64,000 nucleotides of DNA, from assembly GCF_000019185.1 (NCBI RefSeq), contig NC_010334.1, positions 3,968,001-4,032,000 of the forward strand, in the 5' to 3' direction. Each line of letters begins with the position of its first letter. The first letter of the stretch is position 1. This document shows, one piece after another, positions 17,189 through 25,084 of this stretch. The translations under genes were made by a program, and so were the position numbers. The notes under the pieces are model-generated. The model saw nothing but the letters and a program-made list of their open reading frames with translations. It was not told the origin of the DNA and made no database searches. The DNA is from Shewanella halifaxensis HAW-EB4 (GTDB taxonomy: Bacteria; Pseudomonadota; Gammaproteobacteria; Enterobacterales; Shewanellaceae).

Positions 17189-17316
17189 CAAAAGTCGTAA
17201 ATAGCACAAGTAAAGCTTTGTCAATAGAAAAGCTAATGTGAAAGGATTTTGCTTTGTCTATAAGTTATGCCTGTCCTATCTTCTTTTCTGTTGACTTTCA
17301 CCATACAGTACACATA

Positions 17317-17937
17317 TTACTGTTGATTACTAGCTATGTTTTCTGCCGCGATATCTAGTATATTTTGGTAGTGCTGCAGAATTGTTATACTCACATCCTC
17401 GGGGTGAGGTTGCATAATAAACTGATCTACAGTCGTGTTTGTAACAGTTGTACCAAGCATTCTCGAAGCGATAGCGTCTAATTTAGTTTGGGTCGTCGAG
17501 CTAATATGGGCTGAAGCATTCCTAATATTTTTTAGATCAGATAGTTCCGTTGTTATGCTAGTTAAAATACTTACTATTGGGCTACCATTTTCAAAGTATA
17601 ATCTTGATAAGCGCATTACTATTTCGTGATTTGCCCAATCTACATACTTTTGAGTGCCAATAATCATTTTATGTGCATGCTCTTCATCGCTAGGATTCGC
17701 ATATTTTGTTAGCATATCCCCGGTAGTACTAGAGCCTCCAGTTAGATATATGATGAACGCTTTCTCAATAAATCCCTCCCAGTAAATAAACATTTTTAGA
17801 AAGGCAGAGGAAATTATGAACTCTTTTTCATCAGGAGTGCATATCTCACTACCATCTTCTGCTGTTTTGTAAGCTATCGCTATATAATTGTTAACTTGGG
17901 TTATTCCAGCCCTAAACTCAGAAAAATTATCATTCAT
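17317..17937 (-). CDS. HEPN-domain protein, MAE_28990/MAE_18760-like putative RNase
   Basis: The 206-residue protein has a YWEGFIEKAF segment (52-61) and a C-terminal KNIRNASAH block, which gives R139-N-x3-H144. This is the R-x4-H signature of HEPN ribonucleases, with the usual polar residue after Arg. The WEGF element is typical of the MAE_28990/MAE_18760 HEPN group. HEPN proteins cleave RNA in toxin-antitoxin and phage-defence systems. The gene begins 7 bases after the DUF262 gene, so the two form an operon. The region is AT-rich relative to maeA, which suggests transfer. The RNase role is inferred from the motif. Confidence 0.65.
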   Translation of the reverse strand: MNDNFSEFRAGITQVNNYIAIAYKTAEDGSEICTPDEKEFIISSAFLKMFIYWEGFIEKAFIIYLTGGSSTTGDMLTKYANPSDEEHAHKMIIGTQKYVDWANHEIVMRLSRLYFENGSPIVSILTSITTELSDLKNIRNASAHISSTTQTKLDAIASRMLGTTVTNTTVDQFIMQPHPEDVSITILQHYQNILDIAAENIASNQQ

Positions 17938-17944
17938 CTCTGCT

Positions 17945-19003
17945 TTAATCCGTTATCATCAGGTCAATTAAGTAAGTACTTCTTCTCACTCTGACTGATG
18001 TATCAGTTGTTGCTCGACGGCAGTCATTAAGGAACTGCAGGTCATTTTCTGAAAGGTTATTTTTATCCATTTCTTCAAAAATATAATCGATATGCTCTAG
18101 GCGTTGAGAAACTTTAGACAGATTATCATCCAAAGAGAAATTAGTAGGGCGATCAATATTTACTACTCCAAACTCTAGGTGATAAATAGCTAGAAATAGC
18201 GAGTAAAACACATGATTTCTCTTAAACTCACGTTTGCTTAAATTTCCAGAGAACAGAGAGTCAATAAGGTTAATAACCCTATCAAACCTAGCTTCTAACT
18301 CATCGACATCATGCTCAAACTCTTTCTCATATAAAGCATACTGCTTTTTGATATTCTTCTTAGTCATGATGCCTTCAATCATTGCAATAAGAAGGTCCGC
18401 AGACATTTGAACATCCTCCATACGAAGCACTTTTAGTTCAGCGATTATTTTGTTCTTTGTCCAAAAAGAATTGTGTTTATGTGCGACTTTATCAGCTAGA
18501 ACCTTGAAAGAACTAAAGTGGTTAGCATTTATTTTTTCTTGATCATTAAGGGTAACTGAATATGAATTCAGTCTGCTGAATATATCTAGAACATCTGAAT
18601 CAGACATATTCACAAGTAAATCTACAGATATTTCGTAGTTCAAAATGTGTGCTTGGATATCTTCATCAGCTTGATCAAGCTGGCTAAAATATAGGCCGCC
18701 ATATTTTGAATTGTGCTTCTTGTTAATCGTAAAGCCGTCTTTCATAAATGATAGAATCGTACGTAGCCTTTGTTGCCCATCAACGACTTCACGTATTGAT
18801 TTTCTGGTTTGAGTGTTAAGCTTTTGCCTAACAAAAACTTTCGGGATTGGCTTTCCTTCTATAATTGTATCCATTAAAAACGAACGGGCTGTATCAGTCC
18901 AAACGGAGCGTCGTTGAAACTTTGGGGAAAGCTCAAGTTGCATATTGCTTTCCCATTCTAAGAAGTCATTAATGCTATAGGTACGAGAGTCAAAGTTTTT
19001 CAT
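17945..19003 (-). CDS. DUF262 (GmrS/ParB-like) domain protein
   Basis: The protein of about 352 residues has an N-terminal DUF262 domain: FQRRSVW (29-35), EGKPIP (49-54) and DGQQR (75-79), with the LxDIFxRLNS segment later. DUF262 is the ParB/sulfiredoxin-like NTPase-type domain of GmrSD and BrxU restriction enzymes. No DUF1524 HNH nuclease motif is seen in the C-terminal half, so any nuclease is likely the adjacent HEPN protein. The ATG at 19003 is chosen because it starts the conserved part and has AAGG upstream. A row sampled inside the gene has 20 of 60 G+C against 26 of 60 in maeA. Confidence 0.75.
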   Translation of the reverse strand: MKNFDSRTYSINDFLEWESNMQLELSPKFQRRSVWTDTARSFLMDTIIEGKPIPKVFVRQKLNTQTRKSIREVVDGQQRLRTILSFMKDGFTINKKHNSKYGGLYFSQLDQADEDIQAHILNYEISVDLLVNMSDSDVLDIFSRLNSYSVTLNDQEKINANHFSSFKVLADKVAHKHNSFWTKNKIIAELKVLRMEDVQMSADLLIAMIEGIMTKKNIKKQYALYEKEFEHDVDELEARFDRVINLIDSLFSGNLSKREFKRNHVFYSLFLAIYHLEFGVVNIDRPTNFSLDDNLSKVSQRLEHIDYIFEEMDKNNLSENDLQFLNDCRRATTDTSVRVRRSTYLIDLMITD

Positions 19004-20163
19004 TATTTTTTGCCTTAAGAAAACTAGGTTTCTTTGATTATACACTCATATTACCTATTAACTATCTGATATTATGACGTTATTAATGAACTGATTTAAC
19101 AGGGTATGTGGGGTCAGTGTAAACTTTATTCTCCGCCCTTAATCAGACAGTCAAAAAAGTCTCTATTTTTCCAATATCAGCCAAATTAACGATATTTCCC
19201 TACTGCTACTCCCAGCACTACCACATATGGAATTGACTTACTTTCCCTAATGCCAAAAGTCACTTTTAAAGCCTTAGCTCTAAAACGTTTATGTCCAGAA
19301 ACGAGTCACGAACGCTGAAAGTATCTTGTGATCACCAAGCGATTATGTCGTATCAGCATACTTTTTTAAAAGCACTAATCTCACCACGAAGCGCTGCGCT
19401 TTCACGGAGGTCACGGAGAAGAGCCATAGCTTTTGTCCAGAAATGAGTTTGTAACATCTGAGACAGCTAATTCGGAGAGGTGAATAGTCAGATATCGGTG
19501 CGGCTGTGGGCTTCGGTTTCAAGGATGAAACCGCAGAGCGGCCAAGGATGGCTTTACAGCGTTCCACAGAAGTAGCGATATCTCAGCTTACTGCTAATTA
19601 TTGCCTTTCTTGGTGTCCTCTGTGTCCCAATAACATCCGTGTTTAACGGCCAGTTCGCTATCCCTAGCTCTCGCTTATTAGCACATGGCTTGCCATATTC
19701 GCCGTGGTGAATAGCTTTTGTCCAATTCCGAGTTAAACCGACCTTTAGCCATAACTTTGAAATCTAGCCTGTTACTCAATCTCACAGAAAACACCAGTTC
19801 CCCATCGGAGTTGCCGAAATACGTTGGAAACTCTTTATAAACCAGAGTCACGTGATGCCCACACGGATGTGGGCATAGCTTTCGCGGGGCAGGCCGTTCC
19901 TAGGCATCTGACCCATAGGGATCTGGGAAATGCCATTATGATGTAGGGAACATCATTGGCCCTGCCATCACGGCATTTGTGAATCCATTCACATCAGATA
20001 CCCCATCGGAAGCGTTAGGTTATTTAGAATAAGTATGAGGCCCGTATCTAATGCATGTAACTTCGTCGGGGCGGCAGGGACTCTTGTGAAAGAATTAGGC
20101 AAGAGGGGGTTGCTGTTGACCCCCTCTTGGCCGAGTGTGAGCTGGAAGCTCACGACCCTAATT
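19004..20163. other. Long non-coding, hairpin-rich intergenic region
   Basis: No gene is recognised in about 1.16 kb. It contains an imperfect repeat-like segment with CACGAAGCGCTGCGCTTTCACGG (about 19379-19400, hairpin AAGCGC/GCGCTT), a CGGTTTC/GAAACCG hairpin (about 19515), a TGCCCACA/TGTGGGCA hairpin (about 19857-19876), a very strong CAAGAGGGGGT/ACCCCCTCTTG hairpin (about 20099-20129) and GTGAGCT/AGCTCAC just after it. The promoter of the DUF262 gene must lie near 19010-19100. The rest may be debris of lost mobile DNA. Confidence 0.6.
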
Positions 20164-20180
20164 GTTAGACGCAGTCTAAC
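20164..20180. repeat. 17-bp palindrome resembling the one at 17091
   Basis: GTTAGACGCAGTCTAAC abuts the stop codon of the psrB-like gene. It differs by one base from GTTAGACGCTGTCTAAC at 17091-17107 on the other side of the HEPN/DUF262 island. It may simply be part of a terminator. Confidence 0.7.
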
Positions 20181-20759
20181 CTATACCCGGCTGCGTTCAC
20201 TTGCTACTTGACTGGCGACTCGGTAGAGCTTAGGTTTATTGTCGTAGCCAATGGAACGGTTATAAGTCAGTACCGTCGACAGGTGCTTATGTACTTCACT
20301 GTTTGGATCGTTGGCATTGCCAAAAATTAACGCATCGGCTGGGCATACCGTAACACAGGCTGGCTGTAGTCCCTCTGCAACACGGCTTTTCATGCAAAAA
20401 TCGCAGTTATCCGTGGCTTTGACTTGCTTATTATAGAAACATCCCCCTGTCGGGCAGGCGGCTACACACATTAAACAGCCTTTGCAGCGGTCATGATTAA
20501 ATGACACGACACCATCTATTGTTTGACTGATGGCTCCATAAGGACAGGCCCTGATACAGGCGGGTCTGTCACACTGTTCGCAAGAGACTCGCAGATAACG
20601 GTAATGCAGTTCACCATCGATAAGATATGGGCCCTTTACATCAATTGAGGCCCGATTTTGATGATCGGCCAACTCGTTAGCGCTGTTACAAGCGGCGGTG
20701 CAGGCATGGCAGCCTATGCAGCGATTTTCATCATGAATGAGTACAAATTTTTCGTTCAT
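20181..20759 (-). CDS. Four-cluster ferredoxin-type electron-transfer subunit (PsrB/PhsB/DmsB-like)
   Basis: The 192-residue protein has four [4Fe-4S] cysteine clusters. These are CIGCHACTAAC near the N-terminus, CEQCDRPACIRACPYGAI, CKGCLMCVAACPTGG, and a CDFC ... CVTVCPADAL group. The pattern is that of the B subunits of DMSO, thiosulfate and polysulfide reductases, which wire the molybdenum subunit to a membrane quinol oxidase. GGGAGAA precedes the ATG. It lies 83 bases after the molybdoenzyme gene on the same strand. No NrfD/PsrC-type membrane anchor gene follows it. Confidence 0.88.
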   Translation of the reverse strand: MNEKFVLIHDENRCIGCHACTAACNSANELADHQNRASIDVKGPYLIDGELHYRYLRVSCEQCDRPACIRACPYGAISQTIDGVVSFNHDRCKGCLMCVAACPTGGCFYNKQVKATDNCDFCMKSRVAEGLQPACVTVCPADALIFGNANDPNSEVHKHLSTVLTYNRSIGYDNKPKLYRVASQVASERSRV

Positions 20760-20842
20760 TGCGTTTCTCCCACTCTACTCCAGCACTTGCTATTGCATTG
20801 GCTGGAGTAAAGTCGCTCCTTGTTAGTTAAACTCAATACACA

Positions 20843-23113
20843 TTACGCGCGTCTGATCGTGACGCCCGTGGTATGAACATTACTGCCGGTAATAGCGGCG
20901 GTGGCATCGGGTAATAAGGCGCCGCAATGTAATCCCTTACCGAAGGCGCGTGTGAGCTCTTGGTTCTTACTACCAAAGCCCATATGTGCGAAAACGGTGT
21001 CTTTACGAATCCCAAGTGTTAGCTTGGCAGTGCCTTGCTCCTCTCCCACTTGACTCGTCATAGTGATGCTATCGCCATCATTTATCCTAAATTCTGCAGC
21101 TGTGTCAGGGTGGATCCAGACAGGGTTATCGGGCTGCAAATCAAAGAGCAGCGGGATATTTTGAGTTGCTGCGTTGGTGTGCAATGCTGACTTTCCTTGG
21201 ATAAAGTACAGCTCGTTAGGCTGCTTTAGCGTCACGGGGCGGTAGCTAATCACACTGCGGCCAGGCGCTATCTCTTCGAGACTAGGAGAGGTCAATTCAA
21301 TCTTGCCACTTGGCGTGCTAAATTGAAGCTGATTTCCGTAGTCGCCACGCTCAGATGGAGGCTGCGCATTAGGGTAATGTTGGCGAAACTTCGCCACCAT
21401 ATCTGGTTCTCGCATCAACAGTGGGATGCCAAAAGAGAGGAAACCTTCTTTTCTAAGCTGCGGTAATAACTCAGGGTTGTTTGCAGTCTGGCGTTGTTGG
21501 TAGTCAACAATATCTTGCCAGGGGAAGTGGTGCCCCAACGCCATTGCGTCTGCCATCTCTTTAAATATTTGCCAACTTGGACGAGTATCACCGATAGTTT
21601 CTGTGACTCGCTGTCGCAGGGCATAAGCGGGATTCTTGGAAGACATATCACCGATCTCTTCATCGCGCTCAAGGTAAGTGGATTCAGGCAAAACAACGTC
21701 AGCATAGGCCGCACTCTCGCTGATATAAACGTCACAGGCGACAACAAAATCCATCGCCTCGAGTGCATTTTGAACTTGGGTTCGATCAGTGACGGTTTGC
21801 ATCGGGTTAGAGCGTGACATCACCCATGCCTTGATCGCGTAGGGCTGTTGCAGCAAGGCTGCAGGGATAATAGATTGATAGAGCCCACCCGCTCTGGCGG
21901 CATACTTAAACTGAGGTTCGGCTAAATCGATGCGTGGTAAGACTGGGGTTGGTAAGCCATCAACTTTTATTTTTTCCAGTGACGGGGCTACCGCTTCGCC
22001 AGCCAGCTTGTTATACAGCTTAGATTTCTTAGCGAAATACACCCCTCCTTTACGTTCAATATTACCCAGCAGTACGTTTATGGCATATATACCACGTCGA
22101 AGATCGAACTCTTCAGGTGTAAAGGTGCAACGATGCCCATGGTCGGCTAACGCAGCGGGGGCAGCTGCGGCAAGTTCTCGGGCGATACGACGAATGTCGC
22201 CTGCTGACACGTCACATATCTCACTTGCCCATTCAGGGCTATATTGTGCCATCGAAGTCGCAAAACCCTCGAAGCCACTGACGTGTTGTTGCACAAAGGA
22301 TTTGTCGTACAACTGCTCCTCAATCAATACATGGCTCAGAGCGAGTACAACGGCAATGTCGGTGCCGGGTTTAATGGCATGCCATTCATCCGCTTTGTCT
22401 GCCATAACCGATAATCTAGGTTCAAACACCACAACTTTAACTGCGCCTTTCTCCTGTGCAGCTAACAAGCCCCGGGTCATTGACATGTTGATCCCTTCGA
22501 ACAGGTTATGACCAAAGTTGAGTATATATTTGCTGTTTTCTAAATCGAGTTTAAGCTCATTACCGAACATCACCTTAGCAGCGACGGCATAGGAAATTGG
22601 ACATGTTGAGCCGTGTGAAAAAATATTTGGAGTACCGATAACTTTACCGAAGTGAAAGGCATGGCTGGATAATGAGCCCGATTTACTCGAGACTGCGATT
22701 GCTTCAGGTCCGTATCGATCACAAACTTGATTCAGGTTGTGAGCAATAAGTTGGTATGCTTCCTCCCACTCTATTTCCTGCCACATTCCCGAGCCTCGAG
22801 GTCCGGTTCGTTTAATCGGTTTAACTAAACGGTGAGGATCATTAAGTAGCTTGCTACCTGATGTGCCTCTTGCGCATACCTTACCACCAAAGCTCTTAGC
22901 GTTCAGGTTCCCCCGAATAAACAACTTATCTTGTCTGCTTTCGACGGTAATTGGACATCGAGTTGAACACATTTCGCAGATACTGTTTATTTCTTTAACA
23001 AATGGCGTAGCGGGTGTTAATAACTGACTTTGCGCCCCTAAAGTTCCGGGGGCATAAATTGTTATAGCGCAAAAGGCGCTACCTTTTGCCAAAAAATCGC
23101 GGCGAGACAACAT
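20843..23113 (-). CDS. Molybdopterin oxidoreductase, polysulfide/thiosulfate reductase-like catalytic subunit
   Basis: The 756-residue protein has a twin-arginine signal (SRRDFLAK, 3-10), so it is exported folded. A [4Fe-4S] site follows at C46-x2-C49-x3-C53-x26-C80. C171 in HGSTCPIS is at the position of the molybdenum-ligating Cys of PsrA/PhsA. Bis-MGD-binding domains fill the rest. These enzymes reduce thiosulfate, polysulfide or related acceptors in anaerobic respiration. ATG 23113 is chosen for GAGAGG upstream and the Tat motif directly after. It is transcribed with the ferredoxin subunit. The exact substrate is not resolved. Confidence 0.88.
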   Translation of the reverse strand: MLSRRDFLAKGSAFCAITIYAPGTLGAQSQLLTPATPFVKEINSICEMCSTRCPITVESRQDKLFIRGNLNAKSFGGKVCARGTSGSKLLNDPHRLVKPIKRTGPRGSGMWQEIEWEEAYQLIAHNLNQVCDRYGPEAIAVSSKSGSLSSHAFHFGKVIGTPNIFSHGSTCPISYAVAAKVMFGNELKLDLENSKYILNFGHNLFEGINMSMTRGLLAAQEKGAVKVVVFEPRLSVMADKADEWHAIKPGTDIAVVLALSHVLIEEQLYDKSFVQQHVSGFEGFATSMAQYSPEWASEICDVSAGDIRRIARELAAAAPAALADHGHRCTFTPEEFDLRRGIYAINVLLGNIERKGGVYFAKKSKLYNKLAGEAVAPSLEKIKVDGLPTPVLPRIDLAEPQFKYAARAGGLYQSIIPAALLQQPYAIKAWVMSRSNPMQTVTDRTQVQNALEAMDFVVACDVYISESAAYADVVLPESTYLERDEEIGDMSSKNPAYALRQRVTETIGDTRPSWQIFKEMADAMALGHHFPWQDIVDYQQRQTANNPELLPQLRKEGFLSFGIPLLMREPDMVAKFRQHYPNAQPPSERGDYGNQLQFSTPSGKIELTSPSLEEIAPGRSVISYRPVTLKQPNELYFIQGKSALHTNAATQNIPLLFDLQPDNPVWIHPDTAAEFRINDGDSITMTSQVGEEQGTAKLTLGIRKDTVFAHMGFGSKNQELTRAFGKGLHCGALLPDATAAITGSNVHTTGVTIRRA

Positions 23114-23740
23114 GTTCTTACCTCTCTCTTCACATTCATAAACATCAGATTTAAAAGCAATTTTTTTATTTTTAGGACTAGAGACTAGCTGTGTGCATAG
23201 TAAGCTCAGTTCATTTGAATAAATCATGATTAAGATCAACAACTCAAATGTATTTAGATGTGAATCACATATAAACGGATGTGATTTAGATTTGATCACA
23301 AGTAAAATTGTGATCAGAAAGACATGTCGAAAATAGATTGACCGCTACAGAGGTGACACCAATGCTCCCCCGACTTCGCAAGATAATCATCTTCTCAGTT
23401 AGTCGTCTTGATGTAACACACTGGCAAGTGCTTACAGCACTGAGTTGTAGATGAGGCCTGATATTTAACGTCGCTTTTCAGGGGAGTTAAACGCTATGGA
23501 CTCATCGATATGAATGAGCAGATTTAAGATAAACCTTAACAAAATTAAGACGTTTTCTTTAAGTTATATTATTGTCGTGACTCGAAAAATTTAGAAGGTG
23601 AAATCACCTATATTTTAGACATATATCACGTAAAAAATATTATTTTCTGGTAAAAGGTCACAATTTCCCCATCAGCCTAGAGTTAACGCGACAAAGTAAC
23701 GTCATCGCCCTCACCAAATACCAAGGTTCAGCACAGCAAC
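23114..23740. other. Intergenic region upstream of the molybdoenzyme operon
   Basis: No gene is seen in about 630 bases. The part nearest the operon (about 23230-23320) holds palindromic operator-like sites, annotated separately. The rest is AT-rich with no structure that I can name. Confidence 0.5.
23258..23316. promoter_or_regulatory. Operator-like palindromes upstream of the psrA-like gene
   Basis: ATGTGAATCACAT (about 23259-23271) and the perfect inverted repeat TGATCACAA (23293-23301) / TTGTGATCA (23308-23316) with a 6-base spacer lie 145-205 bases before the gene. They contain TGTGA and TCACA half-sites of the CRP/FNR type, but not at the standard CRP or FNR spacing, so the binding protein is unclear. 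Confidence 0.4.
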
Positions 23741-23772
23741 AAAAAAGGCTATGGTTTCCCATAGCCTTTTTT
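23741..23772 (-). terminator. Intrinsic terminator of the DUF3069-like gene
   Basis: AAAAAAGGCTATGG pairs with CCATAGCCTTTTTT. T-runs on both strands would let it work in either direction. Confidence 0.85.
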
Positions 23773-23803
23773 AGCGTGCTAAAACAGCCTAGAACATAAG
23801 TAA

Positions 23804-24241
23804 TTACTTGCCTTCGATTACCGACTTAATGCTGTTAAGCATCGAACGGTCGGTGCGGGCTTTCTTAAGCTTACGTACGCTTTCTTTAAGCGATGCATCT
23901 GCCAAACGAGTGAAGATGCCATTGTACTCTTTCTCGGCAATTTCATCGTCGGTCTCAGCCATATCGGCAATGTCTTGCGCTACGCGACTGAGTTGGAACC
24001 AAGCGTTTGCGATGTAAAAACCGTGGAAATCTTCTTTCGGCAGTAGGTTCTTAGCACTGGCTGGTAATGCGTCCCAACCTGCGCTGAACTTAAGATCGGT
24101 ATCTTCAATTAGCTCGTTGCAAAGGTTTGCGTAGGCTTCGAACAAACCTTCAGGAATATCGCTCATCGGCATTACGGTGTTACACACGTTCAATGCCACT
24201 TGTTCGGCGCGCTCTTTGTACGCTGCTGTTACTTCAGTCAT
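23804..24241 (-). CDS. Small conserved helical protein, possibly DUF3069 family
   Basis: The 145-residue protein is soluble and mostly helical, with no signal peptide. Recognisable blocks are MPMSDIPEGLFEAYANLC and LLPKEDFHGFYIANAWFQL. I believe this is DUF3069, a family I know from Shewanella and Vibrio, but I cannot check it. No function is known. ATG 24241 is preferred over the GTG one codon earlier. The gene stands alone between a terminator and the PAP2 gene. Confidence 0.55.
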   Translation of the reverse strand: MTEVTAAYKERAEQVALNVCNTVMPMSDIPEGLFEAYANLCNELIEDTDLKFSAGWDALPASAKNLLPKEDFHGFYIANAWFQLSRVAQDIADMAETDDEIAEKEYNGIFTRLADASLKESVRKLKKARTDRSMLNSIKSVIEGK

Positions 24242-24372
24242 CACTTTCTCTCTACAAGATGTCTCTAAAAATATTTCTACTCGCAGGCGCTATATTTTGA
24301 GTCTACAAAATATCGGCGCCTCCTTTATTCAATACGATTTAATTCAGTGCTATTTATTCTAGTTAATTCGCG

Positions 24373-24897
24373 CTAGAACTTACCGCTAACGTATAGGCCG
24401 TAATTTCCATTGCCAACAACTGGCGTGATGGTGATGCCTTTATAGGGGTCGGTAAAGTATAGTCCCGACAATATGCCTATTGCCGCGCCGGCTAATACGT
24501 CTTCTATATGGTGCTTGTCGCTTTCAACGCGGGTGTAACCTACATAAGTGGCACCAATATAAGCGGGAATAGCCCACTGCCAGCCGTATCGTTGCTGCAC
24601 AAAGGTTGCTGCGGCAAAACTGTCGGCGGTGTGTCCCGATGGAAACGAGTCAGAGCCTGAGCCATCGGGTCTGTCTTTATCGACTGTGTACTTAAGGCCT
24701 TCGACCACTAAGCGTGACACTATGCCTGTTTTGGCTAGCTGCCATGCGCCCTCAAAGCCGTCTTCATAGATAAGGCTGCCACCCAACGCCGTAGCAGGAA
24801 TTAACAGGTGCAATACATCGCCCGATTTTTCCAAATCTGATGCGGCTGACGTTGACCCACTTGCTAGCAAAAGCAGACAAGCAAAAATTTTTTTCAT
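24373..24897 (-). CDS. Exported PAP2-family phosphatase
   Basis: The 174-residue protein has a signal peptide (ending STSAAS) and all three PAP2 phosphatase motifs: K-x6-RP (KYTVDKDRP), PSGH, and SR-x5-H-x3-D in the form RVESDKHHIEDVLAG. Members dephosphorylate lipid phosphates, undecaprenyl diphosphate or similar substrates. Most are polytopic membrane enzymes; this one is short, with moderate hydrophobicity and a cleavable signal, so it may be periplasmic or loosely attached. It starts divergently from the TPR-GGDEF gene. Confidence 0.85.
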   Translation of the reverse strand: MKKIFACLLLLASGSTSAASDLEKSGDVLHLLIPATALGGSLIYEDGFEGAWQLAKTGIVSRLVVEGLKYTVDKDRPDGSGSDSFPSGHTADSFAAATFVQQRYGWQWAIPAYIGATYVGYTRVESDKHHIEDVLAGAAIGILSGLYFTDPYKGITITPVVGNGNYGLYVSGKF

Positions 24898-25084
24898 TCG
24901 AGTGACCTTCCCGTTCGCCCTTTAGAGGGCGTTGTTATACAGGCAGCTTGACGCAAATGCAAAGACTTGTCTTTTACAGTCCTTTCTCAGCAGCTAACAC
25001 TGGCAAAAAATAGCGTTAAAAACACCCATTATCGTGTATGCTTGACCATGATTATCAATGACTTCAATACAAAGCAAACGCTAA

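Noticed and set aside
21930..22511. A 193-codon open frame antisense to the molybdoenzyme gene
   Set aside because: Shadow of a strongly conserved coding sequence, with Ser/Arg-rich low-complexity translation and no start signal.
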